Below, piece by piece: positions 38,601 to 45,955 of a stretch of DNA of 64,000 nucleotides. The notes beneath the pieces are model-generated. The model did not search any database, was not told where the DNA came from, and saw nothing but the letters and a program-made list of their open reading frames with translations. Source of the DNA: Streptomyces macrolidinus (lineage in GTDB: Bacteria > Actinomycetota > Actinomycetes > Streptomycetales > Streptomycetaceae). Within the stretch, counting starts at the first letter, position 1. The number at the start of each line of letters is the position of its first letter. The translations under genes and the position numbers were made by a program. Location: positions 186,001 to 250,000 of the forward strand of contig NZ_JAMWMR010000005.1 in NCBI RefSeq assembly GCF_023887685.1, in the 5' to 3' direction.

Positions 38601-39301
38601 ACAGGCGCCGCGATCGGCTCGGCCGCAGGAGGCGTCGCAGCGACCGGCGCAGGCGGCTCGGCCACGACCACGGGCTCAGCCGTCGGCACGGGCGCAGGCT
38701 CGGCCACAGGCGTCGGCTCGGCCACAGGCGTCGGCTCGACCGCAGGCGCCGGAGCGGCGACCGGCGTGGCAGCCGCGGGCGGCTGCTCGGCCACCGGAGC
38801 CGCGGCGACCGGCGTACCCCACGGCGCCGCCTGCGGGGTCTGCTCGGTGAACTGCGGGACGTCGAGGTACTCGGGGCCGAGGGTCGGCGGTCCCGAGGGC
38901 CGCATCGGGGCGTCCGCCGGACCGCGGTCGGACAGCGAACGCACCGGGCTGAAGGACGTGCTCGGCGTGGGCGGGCCGAGGTGCAGCGGGCGCGGCGGGG
39001 TCGGGTGCGACACGGGCGGCGCGGGGGGCGTACGGACCGCGCCGAGGTCGACCGAGCCGCTGTCGCGCCCGGCCGTCTCGTGCGGGCCGGGCTCATGGCC
39101 GAGCGGGGCCGGGGCGGGCTGGTGCACCTCGTTGCCCCAGGCGCCGTTCTGGCCGGGCATCAGGAGCAGGTCGTCGTCATCGGCAGGGGTGTCGGAGGGG
39201 TCGAGGTAGGCGTACGCGCCCGGCGCGAGGACGCCCGGCTGCTCCACCATGCCTGCGTTCTCCGGCTGTCCCTCGCCCGGGACCTGGCCGGTGTCGGTCA
39301 T
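35639..39301 (-). CDS. cobT: BluB-CobT fusion with long low-complexity N-terminus
   Basis: 1220 residues in three parts. Residues 1-about 645 are a Pro/Ala/Glu/Val-rich, probably disordered tail with repeats; only its opening (DTPADDDDLLLMPGQNGAWG) looks conserved. About 650-860 is a BluB-type flavin enzyme (ERRDIRNGF, TAPSVGHSQPWDFVVIRS, GLGVGWVSFFD) that makes dimethylbenzimidazole from FMN. About 868-1220 is CobT (FAGDHGVHAQGVTPWP, GEMGIANTT), with its catalytic Glu in GEGTGA. CobT attaches that base to nicotinate mononucleotide's ribose phosphate. ATG at 39301 has GAGGGA upstream. Confidence 0.93.
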   Translation of the reverse strand: MTDTGQVPGEGQPENAGMVEQPGVLAPGAYAYLDPSDTPADDDDLLLMPGQNGAWGNEVHQPAPAPLGHEPGPHETAGRDSGSVDLGAVRTPPAPPVSHPTPPRPLHLGPPTPSTSFSPVRSLSDRGPADAPMRPSGPPTLGPEYLDVPQFTEQTPQAAPWGTPVAAAPVAEQPPAAATPVAAPAPAVEPTPVAEPTPVAEPAPVPTAEPVVVAEPPAPVAATPPAAEPIAAPVTPEAVVPEAVTPEAVVPQAVAAEPVVSEPQVQEQAVPAAVEPVAETSEPSAAPVAAAEAPQPTVPPVAAAQAVPVPEPAPATAQTPEAAPAAVETPAPVAPQEPEAAPPAEAQVPDATPPAPVPDAPQPVDVTPPRAEAPAPPVEAAVPAPEAVVPSAPEVTVPPAPEPAPAPEAVTPVPDPQPAPEATAQVPDAAQQFTAEAAQPEEAVPAQPVPDAVAAPPVAPEASEEQVPVEQPEPAEPVAAPAEPEAARPMVVEDAAPSAPPAPAEEQLAAQEPVAEQPAVQESVAEQPAVQEPAPVAADDQEPVAAAPVVAEAPVAAGEEVAEAAEQEPVAVAEAPVTPAAVEEPAPVAPAPQQPVPTVPAPRDGDAPAPGHPVPDPEVAQQAEDLETRGADDEDEADARESTGPAAPGYADAEREAVLRVMRERRDIRNGFRSDPIPHEVLLRVLEAAHTAPSVGHSQPWDFVVIRSAETRRTMHELAQRQREAYAKSLPKGRAKQFKELKIEAILDTPVNIVVTADPTRGGRHTLGRHTQPQMAPYSSALAVQNLWLAARAEGLGVGWVSFFDEREMVRALGLPEHLEVVAYLCMGYVDEFPKEPELTQAGWSKRRPLSWVVHEETYGRRALPGEEPHDLLAETVAGIRPLDAKALGEAWERQKRMTKPAGALGMLEIISAQLSGLSRQCPPPIPEPAAVAIFAGDHGVHAQGVTPWPQEVTGQMVANFLRGGAVCNAFATQVGAEVCVVDVGVAADLPATPGLLPRKVRAGTADMTAGPALTREEVKQAIEVGIETARDLVAAGNKALLTGEMGIANTTASAALISVFTGTDPAEVTGRGTGVSDETLAHKTEVVRRAIALHQPDPADPIGVLAAFGGLEHAAMVGLLLGGASLRTPVILDGVSAGAAALVARAIAPEVLAACVAGHRSAEPGHVAALNKLGLRPLVDLDLRLGEGTGAILALPLVQSAARAMHEVATFDTAGVTEK
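37711..37764. repeat. Coding tandem repeat, 30-bp period
   Basis: Two identical 24-bp blocks (37711-37734 and 37741-37764) within the bluB-cobT tail, with a decayed third copy after them. In protein they give the AVQ(E/S)-VAEQP repeats. Confidence 0.85.
38540..38599. repeat. Coding tandem repeat, four 15-bp units
   Basis: Four units of 15 bp, alternating between two variants, in the bluB-cobT tail. They encode the repeating TPEAV/VPEAV pentapeptides and indicate replication-slippage growth of the tail. Confidence 0.85.
38703..38738. repeat. Coding tandem repeat, two 18-bp units
   Basis: Two identical 18-bp units, flanked by diverged copies, encoding EPTPVA hexapeptides in the bluB-cobT tail. 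Confidence 0.8.
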
Positions 39302-39646
39302 GCGTATCCCTCGCCCATCGATTAGTGCTTCCACGACCAGCTCGCCCGGAACGGCGCGCCGACCGCCCGCAGTGAAGAACGAGCGTGCGTGCCCAGCGGC
39401 ACGAACGACCCGCCGACGATGGCTGCCGAGCCATCAACTGGCATTGTCGCGGCCGTTCCACCGTCGTGACAGCTTGATTCCGCCACGGCCCGCTGTGGAC
39501 TGCGCCACACTGCGCGCCCTCCGGTTCTGCGGTACCACACCCGCCCCAAAAGGGAGCTGCTTTCCGGACATTGGCTGACGAAGCGCCGGATCACCCGAGT
39601 GAGGTACAACAATCCGCCAGCCTACCGCGCCGTAGGGGTCCGGGGA
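39302..39646. other. Gap upstream of bluB-cobT
   Basis: 345 bp between the cbiET stop and the bluB-cobT start, both minus. No B12-box or cobalamin riboswitch core was found. A 40-codon minus-strand ORF (39322-39444) has plausible codon bias but no clear ribosome site; it is uncertain. Confidence 0.4.
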
Positions 39647-40855
39647 TCAGCGGGAGCGTTCGGGCAATCGGCCGCTGAGCAGGAACGCGACGCTCCGCTC
39701 CCTCTCCGTCCAGGCCCGGGTGTCGAGTTCGACGGACTGGAGCAGCGCGCACGTGACGTCGTAGCCGTGCTCCGACAGATCCCTGCCCATCAGTTCGGCC
39801 GCGTCCCGGGTCCCGGCGTGCGCGACGATGCGCTGCGGGCGGCGGTCGGCGACGGCCGAGACGACCGCGGCTCCCCCGCCGCCGATCCGTACGACGTCCG
39901 GTTCGGGCAGGTTCTCCAGGATGTGCGGGGCGGTGCCGTGCACGACCTGGAGCTGAACTCCGAAGCGGCGCGCGGCGGCCATCGTACGGCCGCAGGCGTC
40001 CGGGTCCTGGTCGACGGCGAGGACGGCGGCCCCGCAGCGGGCGGCCTCCACGGCGAAGGCCCCGCTGCCCGAGCCGATGTCCCACACCAGGTCGCCCACC
40101 CGGGGGCCCAGCCTGGCGAGTTGGGCGGCGCGCAGCGGTTCCGTCTCCCCTTCGCCGAGTCCGCCGCCGTACTCCTCGGCGGGCAGGGCCCAGCCGCGCG
40201 GCCCGGCACCGGGGTCGCGGCCCGCGATCCAGCCGCCGTCGGCCGCGGTCACGGGTCCGCCGATGACGATGACGACGTTGGGGTCGCGCCAACTGTGGTC
40301 GACGGCCCGTTCGGAGGTGACGACGGAGACCTGTTCGCGTTCGGTGCCGAGTTCCTCGCAGATGACGAAGGTGCGGTGGACTCCTTCGAGGAGCAGGCCG
40401 AGTTCGGCGGGTCCGGCGCCGGGTGAGGTGAGTACGGCGACCTTGGTGTGGGCGCGGCATACGTTCACCGCGCGGCGCAGGGTGCGGCTGTGTGCGACGA
40501 CCACCTGCGCGTCGTCCCAGGGCATGCCCGCGCGCGCGAAGGCGGCGGCCACCGAGGAGACGGCCGGGACGACCTCGACCTCCAGGCCGAACTCGGGGGC
40601 GCGCAGGGTGCGTACGACGCCGAAGAAGCCCGGGTCGCCGTCGGCGAGGACCACGGCGGTGCCGCGGTGGGCGGCGATACGGCGGGCGGCGAGGGCGACG
40701 CTGCCGAGGCGGACGCGCTCGGCCGTCCCCGGCACTTCGGGGAGGGCGAGATGGTGGGCCGCCCCGGCGACGAGGGTGGCGGCGCCGAGGGCGGAGCGTG
40801 CCGCGGCGGTCAGCGGCGAGCCGTCCCAGCCGATCACCGTGACCCGGTCGGCCAT
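39647..40855 (-). CDS. cbiET: Precorrin-6Y C5,15-methyltransferase (decarboxylating)
   Basis: 402 residues, a CobL/CbiET fusion. The CbiE half (about 1-200) has VVLADGDPGFFGVVRTL and VPAVSSVAAAFARAGMPWDDA. The CbiT half (about 220-402) is a SAM methyltransferase with [19 protein letters not shown] and VVRIGGGGAAVVSAV. Together they methylate C5 and C15 of the corrin ring and remove the acetate carboxyl. GGAG about 10 nt before the ATG. Same strand as the other two corrinoid genes. Confidence 0.93.
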   Translation of the reverse strand: MADRVTVIGWDGSPLTAAARSALGAATLVAGAAHHLALPEVPGTAERVRLGSVALAARRIAAHRGTAVVLADGDPGFFGVVRTLRAPEFGLEVEVVPAVSSVAAAFARAGMPWDDAQVVVAHSRTLRRAVNVCRAHTKVAVLTSPGAGPAELGLLLEGVHRTFVICEELGTEREQVSVVTSERAVDHSWRDPNVVIVIGGPVTAADGGWIAGRDPGAGPRGWALPAEEYGGGLGEGETEPLRAAQLARLGPRVGDLVWDIGSGSGAFAVEAARCGAAVLAVDQDPDACGRTMAAARRFGVQLQVVHGTAPHILENLPEPDVVRIGGGGAAVVSAVADRRPQRIVAHAGTRDAAELMGRDLSEHGYDVTCALLQSVELDTRAWTERERSVAFLLSGRLPERSR

Positions 40856-40940
40856 CGTCGTCAGTCTCCAGGGGGTTCACGCGGGTCGTCAGGGAGTGGC
40901 CCGCACGCGGGCTCCGTGAGGGTACCTGGTCCGGCCGCGT

Positions 40941-40956
40941 GAGCCCGCGCGGGCTC
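40941..40956. other. GC palindrome downstream of the RimJ-like gene
   Basis: A perfect 16-bp palindrome between the GNAT gene and cbiET. It has no loop as written, so it may be a weak terminator stem or a protein site. Confidence 0.25.
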
Positions 40957-40982
40957 GGCCGCTGATCGCGGGTCCCTTCGGG

Positions 40983-41621
40983 TCAGTTCCAGTTCGAGAA
41001 CGACGTGAAACCACCGGTGTCGGCCAACTCCTCGCTGACGCCGTCGAGATCCTCCGGCAGCAGGCTCCAGACGATGAAGTCGGTGCGCGCATCGGTCCAT
41101 GTGCCGTCCTCGGCGCGGACGTGCGCTATGCACGCGTTGCGCAGGACGCCCTCGCTGATGCAGCCGATCTTCTGGGCGACCTGCTGGGAGGCGGTGTTGT
41201 CGGCCGCCGTGCGCAGCTCGATCCGCTCGAACTTCTGGTCCCCGAAGAGCCATTGGGCCACGGCCACGGCCGCTTCGGAGGCGTAGCCCTCGCCGCGGGC
41301 CCAGGGGGCGATGATGTACGACAGCTCGGTGGAGCGGACGTGCCAGTTGGTCTTGGAGAGCTGGACGATGCCGACCAGGCGCTGGGTGAGGAACTCGGTG
41401 ACCGCGAAGTCGATGCCGTGGCCCGCCGCGCGTTCGGCCGGGGCGTGGTCGGTGATCCAGGAGCGGGCGCGCTCCTCGGTGAACGGCTGGGGGACGTGGG
41501 TCCAGGCCCCGACCTGTTCGTCGTTCATCATCTCGGCGAGCGCGGGGACGTCGTCCTCGTCCAGAGGACGCAGCACCAACCGCTCCGTGCTGAGGGAGAT
41601 GTTGGGGAAGGTGCCAGTCAT
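40983..41621 (-). CDS. GNAT acetyltransferase, RimJ/RimL type
   Basis: 212 residues. The RimJ-like opening STERLVLRPLDEDDVPAL, the motif ELSYIIAPWARGEGYASEAA (acetyl-CoA site) and ADNTASQQVAQKIGCISEGVLR fit the ribosomal-protein acetyltransferase branch, though the substrate is not certain. ATG start. Confidence 0.87.
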   Translation of the reverse strand: MTGTFPNISLSTERLVLRPLDEDDVPALAEMMNDEQVGAWTHVPQPFTEERARSWITDHAPAERAAGHGIDFAVTEFLTQRLVGIVQLSKTNWHVRSTELSYIIAPWARGEGYASEAAVAVAQWLFGDQKFERIELRTAADNTASQQVAQKIGCISEGVLRNACIAHVRAEDGTWTDARTDFIVWSLLPEDLDGVSEELADTGGFTSFSNWN

Positions 41622-41716
41622 GCGCCGCTCCGTAACTCGGAAGTACCGTCAGGCCCACAACGCCGACAGGGCCCGCTGAGTTGCCCAGCATGCAGCATCC
41701 CGGCCCCCGCACGCAC

Positions 41717-41759
41717 CACGGGGTCCTCTCCCCCACCCTGGGCGGAAGAGGACCCCGTG
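41717..41759 (-). terminator. Terminator of metNIQ
   Basis: Perfect 13-bp inverted repeat (41717-41729 with 41747-41759) with a C-rich loop, about 30 bp after the metQ stop on the minus strand. Confidence 0.75.
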
Positions 41760-41787
41760 CGTGGCGGCAGGCGGGCCGGTGCCTCGA

Positions 41788-42624
41788 TCAGAACGCCGGG
41801 ACGACCGCGCCGTCGTACTTGTCCTCGATGAACTTCTTCACCTCGGGCGACGTCAGCAGCTTGACCAGCTTCTCGACGCGCGGGTCGTTCTCGTCGCCCT
41901 TCTTCACCACGAGGATGTTCGCGTACGGGTTGTCCTTGGCGGACTCGGCGGCGATCGCGTCCTTGGCCGGGTTGAGGTGGCCCTCCAGCGCGTAGTTGCC
42001 GTTGATCACCGCGGCGTCGACGTCAGCGAGGGAGCGCGGCAACTGGGGTGCCTCCAGCTCCTTGAACGACAGGTTCCTGGGGTTCTCGGTGATGTCCTTG
42101 GGGGTCGCCTCGTAGCCGGCGCCCGCCTTCAGCTTGATCAGGCCGTTGGCCTCCAGCAGCTTCAGCGCGCGGGCCTCGTTGGTCGTGTCGTTGGGGACGG
42201 CGACACTGGCGCCCTTCTTGAGGTCCGCGAGCTTCTTGACGCTCTTGGAGTAGACGCCGAGCGGCTCCAGGTGCACGGCGCCGCCGGGCGCCGGCACGAG
42301 GTCGGTGCCGTTCTTCTTGTTGAAGTCGTCGAGGTACGGCTTGTGCTGGAAGTAGTTGGCGTCGACCTGGCCCTGCTGCACGGCCGTGTTGGGGGTCACG
42401 TAGTCGGTGAACTCCTTGACCTCCAGCTTGAGGCCGGCCTTCTTCGCCAGGTGGTCCTTCACATAGGTGAGGATCTCGCCCTGGGGGTTGGGGGTGGCGG
42501 CGACCGTCAGGGCGGCGTCGGGGTCGGCCTTGCCGGAGTCGGAGTCCGAACCGCAGGCGGTGAGCCCGAGCGTGAGGGCTCCGGCGGTCAGAACGGCGGC
42601 GGTGATCTTGGCGGTGTTACGCAC
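41788..42624 (-). CDS. metQ: Methionine ABC transporter substrate-binding lipoprotein
   Basis: 278-residue NlpA/MetQ lipoprotein. The signal peptide ends in lipobox LTAC with C24. The core contains EFTDYVTPNTAVQQGQVDANYFQHKPYLDDFN, the classical MetQ ligand region. It captures methionine outside the membrane for MetNI. The GTG at 42624 has AAGGAAAGG upstream. It follows metI by 72 bp containing a small hairpin. Confidence 0.94.
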   Translation of the reverse strand: MRNTAKITAAVLTAGALTLGLTACGSDSDSGKADPDAALTVAATPNPQGEILTYVKDHLAKKAGLKLEVKEFTDYVTPNTAVQQGQVDANYFQHKPYLDDFNKKNGTDLVPAPGGAVHLEPLGVYSKSVKKLADLKKGASVAVPNDTTNEARALKLLEANGLIKLKAGAGYEATPKDITENPRNLSFKELEAPQLPRSLADVDAAVINGNYALEGHLNPAKDAIAAESAKDNPYANILVVKKGDENDPRVEKLVKLLTSPEVKKFIEDKYDGAVVPAF

Positions 42625-42652
42625 GAAAAGTGCCTTTCCTTGGGGTGGTGCG

Positions 42653-42673
42653 CCCCCGCTTCACGAGCGGGGG
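42653..42673 (-). other. Hairpin between metI and metQ
   Basis: 8-bp inverted repeat (42653-42660 with 42666-42673) around a 5-nt loop in the metI-metQ spacer. It may be an mRNA stability element or partial terminator setting metQ expression apart from metNI. Confidence 0.45.
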
Positions 42674-42696
42674 AGTCTGAGGTGAGGCCCCGGGCC

Positions 42697-43437
42697 TCAG
42701 GCGGCCTTGGAGACGTCGGCCGTCTTCTGCTTCCTGTCCTTCAGCAGCCGCAGCCGCGGCGCCGGACCGGAGCGGCCTCCGCCGCGGCGGTGCAGGGAGC
42801 GGGCGGCGAAGTCGCCGATGAACTGGATGACGGAGATGACCACGGCGAGGATCGCCACGGTGATCCACATGAGCTGGGTGTCGAAGCGCTGGTAGCCGTA
42901 GCGGATGGCGATGTCGCCGAGGCCTCCGGCGCCGACCGTGCCGGCCATCGCCGAGTAGCCGATGAGGGTGACGATCGTGGTGGTGGTATTGGAGATCAGC
43001 GAGGGCAGCGACTCGGGGACGAGGACCTTGCGGACGACGGTCCAGGTGTTGCCGCCCATCGACTGCACGGCTTCGACGAGCCCGCCGTCCACTTCCCGTA
43101 CGGCCGTCTCCACGAGGCGGGCGAAGAACGGGATGGCGCCGATGGCGAGCGGCACGATGGCGGCCTCGCGGCCGATGGTGTTGCCCGTGACCCAGCGGGT
43201 GAAGCTCATCAGGGCGACCATCAGGATGATGAACGGCATCGAGCGGGCGACGTTCACCACCTGCCCGAGCAGCTTGTTGGCGACGACGTTCTGCAGCAGG
43301 CCGCCCCGGTCGGTGAGGACCAGCAGAAGGCCGAGCGGCAGTCCGGCGACGACGGCGATGACCGTGGACCAGCCGACCATGTAGAGGGTGTCCCAACACG
43401 CCTGGGACAGCAGGGGCTGCATCTCGGACCAGGTCAC
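42697..43437 (-). CDS. metI: Methionine ABC transporter permease
   Basis: 246 residues with about five membrane helices and the permease coupling motif EAVQSMGGNTWTVVRKVLVPESLPSL (EAA loop). It forms the membrane channel of MetNIQ. GTG start overlaps the metN stop as GTGA. The C-terminal tail is basic. Confidence 0.95.
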   Translation of the reverse strand: MTWSEMQPLLSQACWDTLYMVGWSTVIAVVAGLPLGLLLVLTDRGGLLQNVVANKLLGQVVNVARSMPFIILMVALMSFTRWVTGNTIGREAAIVPLAIGAIPFFARLVETAVREVDGGLVEAVQSMGGNTWTVVRKVLVPESLPSLISNTTTTIVTLIGYSAMAGTVGAGGLGDIAIRYGYQRFDTQLMWITVAILAVVISVIQFIGDFAARSLHRRGGGRSGPAPRLRLLKDRKQKTADVSKAA

Positions 43438-44468
43438 TTGGCACCGTCCTTCACCAGCGAGGCCTTCGGGCCGGCGACGTCGATCTGGAGGCCCTGCTCG
43501 CGCAGGAAGCCGATGGGCACGACGTTGTCCTCGTAGCGGCCGGGCAGTTCGATGCGCATCCGGCCGACCTGGAGGCCGCCGACGGTGTCGAGGGCGGCGC
43601 CGAGGATCGAGATGTCGATGTTGTACGTGCGGGAGAGCTGCGAGATGACGGGCTGGGTGGCGGCCTCGCCCTGGAAGGTGACGTCGATGACGGTCCGGTC
43701 CGGACCCGAGGCGTCGCCGCCGACCGGGAAGAGCGCGGCGGCCAGCTCCGAGCCCGGCGTGGCGAGCAGCTCGCCGACCGTGCCGGACTCGACGATGCGG
43801 CCCTTCTCCATGAGCGCCGCCGAGTCGCAGATCGACTTCACGACGTCCATCTCGTGCGTGATGAGCAGGACGGTCAGGCCGAGCGTGCGGTTCAGGTCGC
43901 GCAGGAGCTGGAGGATGGAGCGGGTGGTGTCCGGGTCCAGGGCGCTGGTGGCCTCGTCGGAGAGCAGCACCTTGGGGTCGCCGGCCAGGGAGCGGGCGAT
44001 GCCGACGCGCTGCTTCTGGCCGCCGGAGAGCTGGGCGGGGTAGGCGCCCGCCTTGTCGGCGAGGCCGACCAGGTCGAGCAGTTCGAGCGCCCTGCGGGAA
44101 CGTTCCTTCCCGGACAGGCCGAGGATCTCCAGCGGAAGCTCGACGTTGTCCCGCACCGTGCGGGAGGACAGCAGGTTGAAGTGCTGGAAGACCATGCCGA
44201 TCCGGGAGCGCGCCCGCCGCAGCTCCTTGCCGGCGCGCGGGCCGCGACCGGCGAGGGCGGTGAGGTCCTGCCCGGCGACGGTGACCGTGCCGGAGGTGGG
44301 GCGCTCCAGCAGATTGACGCAGCGGATGAGCGAGGACTTGCCGGCGCCCGACTGACCGATGACGCCGTACACCTCGCCTTCGCGGACATGCAGGTCGACA
44401 CCGTCGAGGGCGGTGACCTCGCGGCCTCGCGAGCGGTAGACCTTGGTGAGGCCCGATGTGGTGATCAC
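43434..44468 (-). CDS. metN: Methionine ABC transporter ATPase
   Basis: 344 residues. Walker A GQSGAGKS (38-45), signature LSGGQKQR, Walker B VLLSDEATSALD, and a C-terminal NIL/ACT-like regulatory domain (about 260-344) that in MetN binds methionine for feedback inhibition. The GTG at 44468 gives the usual ITTSGLTKVY N-terminus. An open frame extends upstream to an ATG at 44528, without family support. Confidence 0.94.
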   Translation of the reverse strand: MITTSGLTKVYRSRGREVTALDGVDLHVREGEVYGVIGQSGAGKSSLIRCVNLLERPTSGTVTVAGQDLTALAGRGPRAGKELRRARSRIGMVFQHFNLLSSRTVRDNVELPLEILGLSGKERSRRALELLDLVGLADKAGAYPAQLSGGQKQRVGIARSLAGDPKVLLSDEATSALDPDTTRSILQLLRDLNRTLGLTVLLITHEMDVVKSICDSAALMEKGRIVESGTVGELLATPGSELAAALFPVGGDASGPDRTVIDVTFQGEAATQPVISQLSRTYNIDISILGAALDTVGGLQVGRMRIELPGRYEDNVVPIGFLREQGLQIDVAGPKASLVKDGAK

Positions 44469-44697
44469 GTGGGGGTTTCCGTCACTGTCGAGTGCGCGGC
44501 GCGAGCGGGCGCCGGGCACGGCGTTCATGGTCGGGTACAGCCAGAACGCAGCACGGTTCTCACCGGGGTGCCGGTGGCGGGGGAGAAACGTGCGCGCGGG
44601 AAGGGGCTCGGCCGCGGGCGCCAGGGGTACGGGCGCGGACGCGGAGGTGAGCGGGCTCTCGCTTCGGGGCGCGAGGCTCAGATGGTGCAGGGGCCCT

Positions 44698-44793
44698 CTA
44701 GAAGGCGCACATTCGACGCACAGGACGCATACAACGAGCACCGGGCGTCATGGTCGCCTCGGTCGCAAGGGTGCGGCTGCTCGTCGTGGTCAT
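44698..44793 (-). CDS. Putative Met/Cys leader peptide upstream of metNIQ
   Basis: ATG at 44793, stop TAG at 44698; 31 residues, 229 bp before metN on the same strand. The last 11 codons include Met and Cys repeatedly (ARCMRPVRRMCAF), which suits an attenuation leader sensing methionine or cysteine charging. No Shine-Dalgarno is visible, so it could be leaderless. Inference only. No known SAM riboswitch was recognised in the 229-bp spacer. Confidence 0.4.
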   Translation of the reverse strand: MTTTSSRTLATEATMTPGARCMRPVRRMCAF

Positions 44794-45114
44794 GGGAGCA
44801 GTAAAGCAGACGGGCGGGTGGGCGTCGCCACCCTTGTCCGCATACTGGACGGCCGTGGACAGTCACGTCCGGCCCCACGGCACCGCTCGACATCCCGGTG
44901 ACCAGCGAGGGCAAGGGCGACAAGCCTCTCACCGCCGGGCGGGCGTCCAACCCGTGGACAGGCGGGCTGTGGCCAACGCCACGAAGACCGTACGAGGGCA
45001 GGGCGCCCGGTGCCGCGTCGCCGCGGGCGGCGCGGCACGGCGGAGGCCGGGCGCCGGGCGGGCATGGCCGGGGCCGAGCGCGTCGGGCCTTTTGGCCCGT
45101 AATAGGGTCGCGGC
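44794..45114. other. Divergent gap, metNIQ leader / membrane-protein pair
   Basis: 321 bp that should hold the minus-strand promoter for the metNIQ transcript and the plus-strand promoter for the gene at 45115. TAGGGT (45103-45108), 6 nt before that gene's ATG, fits a leaderless -10 box. No other gene seen. Confidence 0.4.
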
Positions 45115-45474
45115 ATGCTTGATGCCCTGACGCTGGTGACCGGTGTCGCCGCGCTGCTCCTCGCCGCCTGGTGCGGCTGGGCGGCCTACCGTGATCAGCC
45201 CACCAAGGACTGGCACTTCATCGGCATGGCCGTGGTGACGCTGCTGACCCTGATCCAGTTGGTCGTCGGCATCGTCCAGTTGGCGCGCGGCGAGAAGCCC
45301 GCGCAGGGCACGACGATCTTCGTGGCGTATCTGCTCGGGGCGTTCGCGTGCGTTCCGGCGGCCGGCTTCATGTCGCTGGCCGAGCGCACGCGTTGGGGCT
45401 CGGTGACGGTCGCGGCCGGCGGTGTGGTCCTCGCCGTGCTGCAGGTGCGGCTCTATGACATCTGGGGAGGCTGA
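45115..45474 (+). CDS. Four-helix membrane protein of unknown function
   Basis: 119 residues, nearly all in four hydrophobic helices (about 3-21, 35-53, 68-85, 92-110). No signature motif. ATG at 45115 lacks a Shine-Dalgarno but has TAGGGT 6 nt upstream, suggesting leaderless mRNA. The stop is 1 bp from the next gene, so they form an operon. Confidence 0.8.
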   Translation: MLDALTLVTGVAALLLAAWCGWAAYRDQPTKDWHFIGMAVVTLLTLIQLVVGIVQLARGEKPAQGTTIFVAYLLGAFACVPAAGFMSLAERTRWGSVTVAAGGVVLAVLQVRLYDIWGG

Positions 45475-45475
45475 G

Positions 45476-45907
45476 ATGACGGCCACGCAGGAGAAGCCGG
45501 CACGGACGCGGCTCATCAGCGGGCCCGGCATGCTGCTCGTCTGGCTGTACGGCGTGATGGTGGTCGGGGCGGTGTCCCGCTCGGTGGTGCAGATCTCGAC
45601 GCAGTTCGACAAGGCCCCGCTGGCGTACTCCCTCTCGGCGGTGGCCGGTGTCGTCTACGGCTTCATCACCTACTCCCTGGTGCGCGGCGGGGAGACGGCG
45701 CGCCGGGCGGCACGGCTGTGCTGCGCCGCCGAGTTGGCGGGCGTGCTGATCGTGGGCACCTGGACCCTGGTCGAACCGTCCGCGTTCCCCGACGCGACCG
45801 TGTGGTCCGACTACGGCATGGGGTACCTCTTCATCCCCGTACTGCTGCCGCTGTCGGCCCTGTACTGGCTTCGCACCTCGCACACGCCGCGCCCCCAGGA
45901 CGCCTGA
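45476..45907 (+). CDS. Four-helix membrane protein of unknown function
   Basis: 143 residues. A short polar N-terminus is followed by four hydrophobic segments (about 20-38, 52-70, 85-100, 115-132). GGGGAGG lies about 6 nt before the ATG. Paired with the previous gene; a strong terminator follows. Role unknown. Confidence 0.82.
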   Translation: MTATQEKPARTRLISGPGMLLVWLYGVMVVGAVSRSVVQISTQFDKAPLAYSLSAVAGVVYGFITYSLVRGGETARRAARLCCAAELAGVLIVGTWTLVEPSAFPDATVWSDYGMGYLFIPVLLPLSALYWLRTSHTPRPQDA

Positions 45908-45910
45908 GAA

Positions 45911-45950
45911 CCGACGGCCGGGCTTCTTGCCATCGAGGCCCGGCCGTCGG
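45911..45950. terminator. Bidirectional terminator
   Basis: Perfect 13-bp inverted repeat (45911-45923 with 45938-45950) between the convergent membrane-protein operon and a GNAT gene. Confidence 0.8.
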
Positions 45951-45955
45951 TCCGC

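Noticed and set aside
37681..38740. Regularly spaced repeats as a CRISPR array
   Set aside because: Units are 15, 18 or 30 bp, in frame, without unique spacers, and encode amino-acid repeats in the CobT tail; no cas genes.
35681..39325. 1214-codon plus-strand open frame opposite bluB-cobT
   Set aside because: Mirror image of the Pro/Ala/Glu repeats, Gly/Arg/Leu-rich without domains; the minus frame has BluB and CobT motifs and a ribosome site.
44469..44697. SAM riboswitch before metN
   Set aside because: No S-box or SAM-II core recognised; only short GC stems. A model scan would be decisive.
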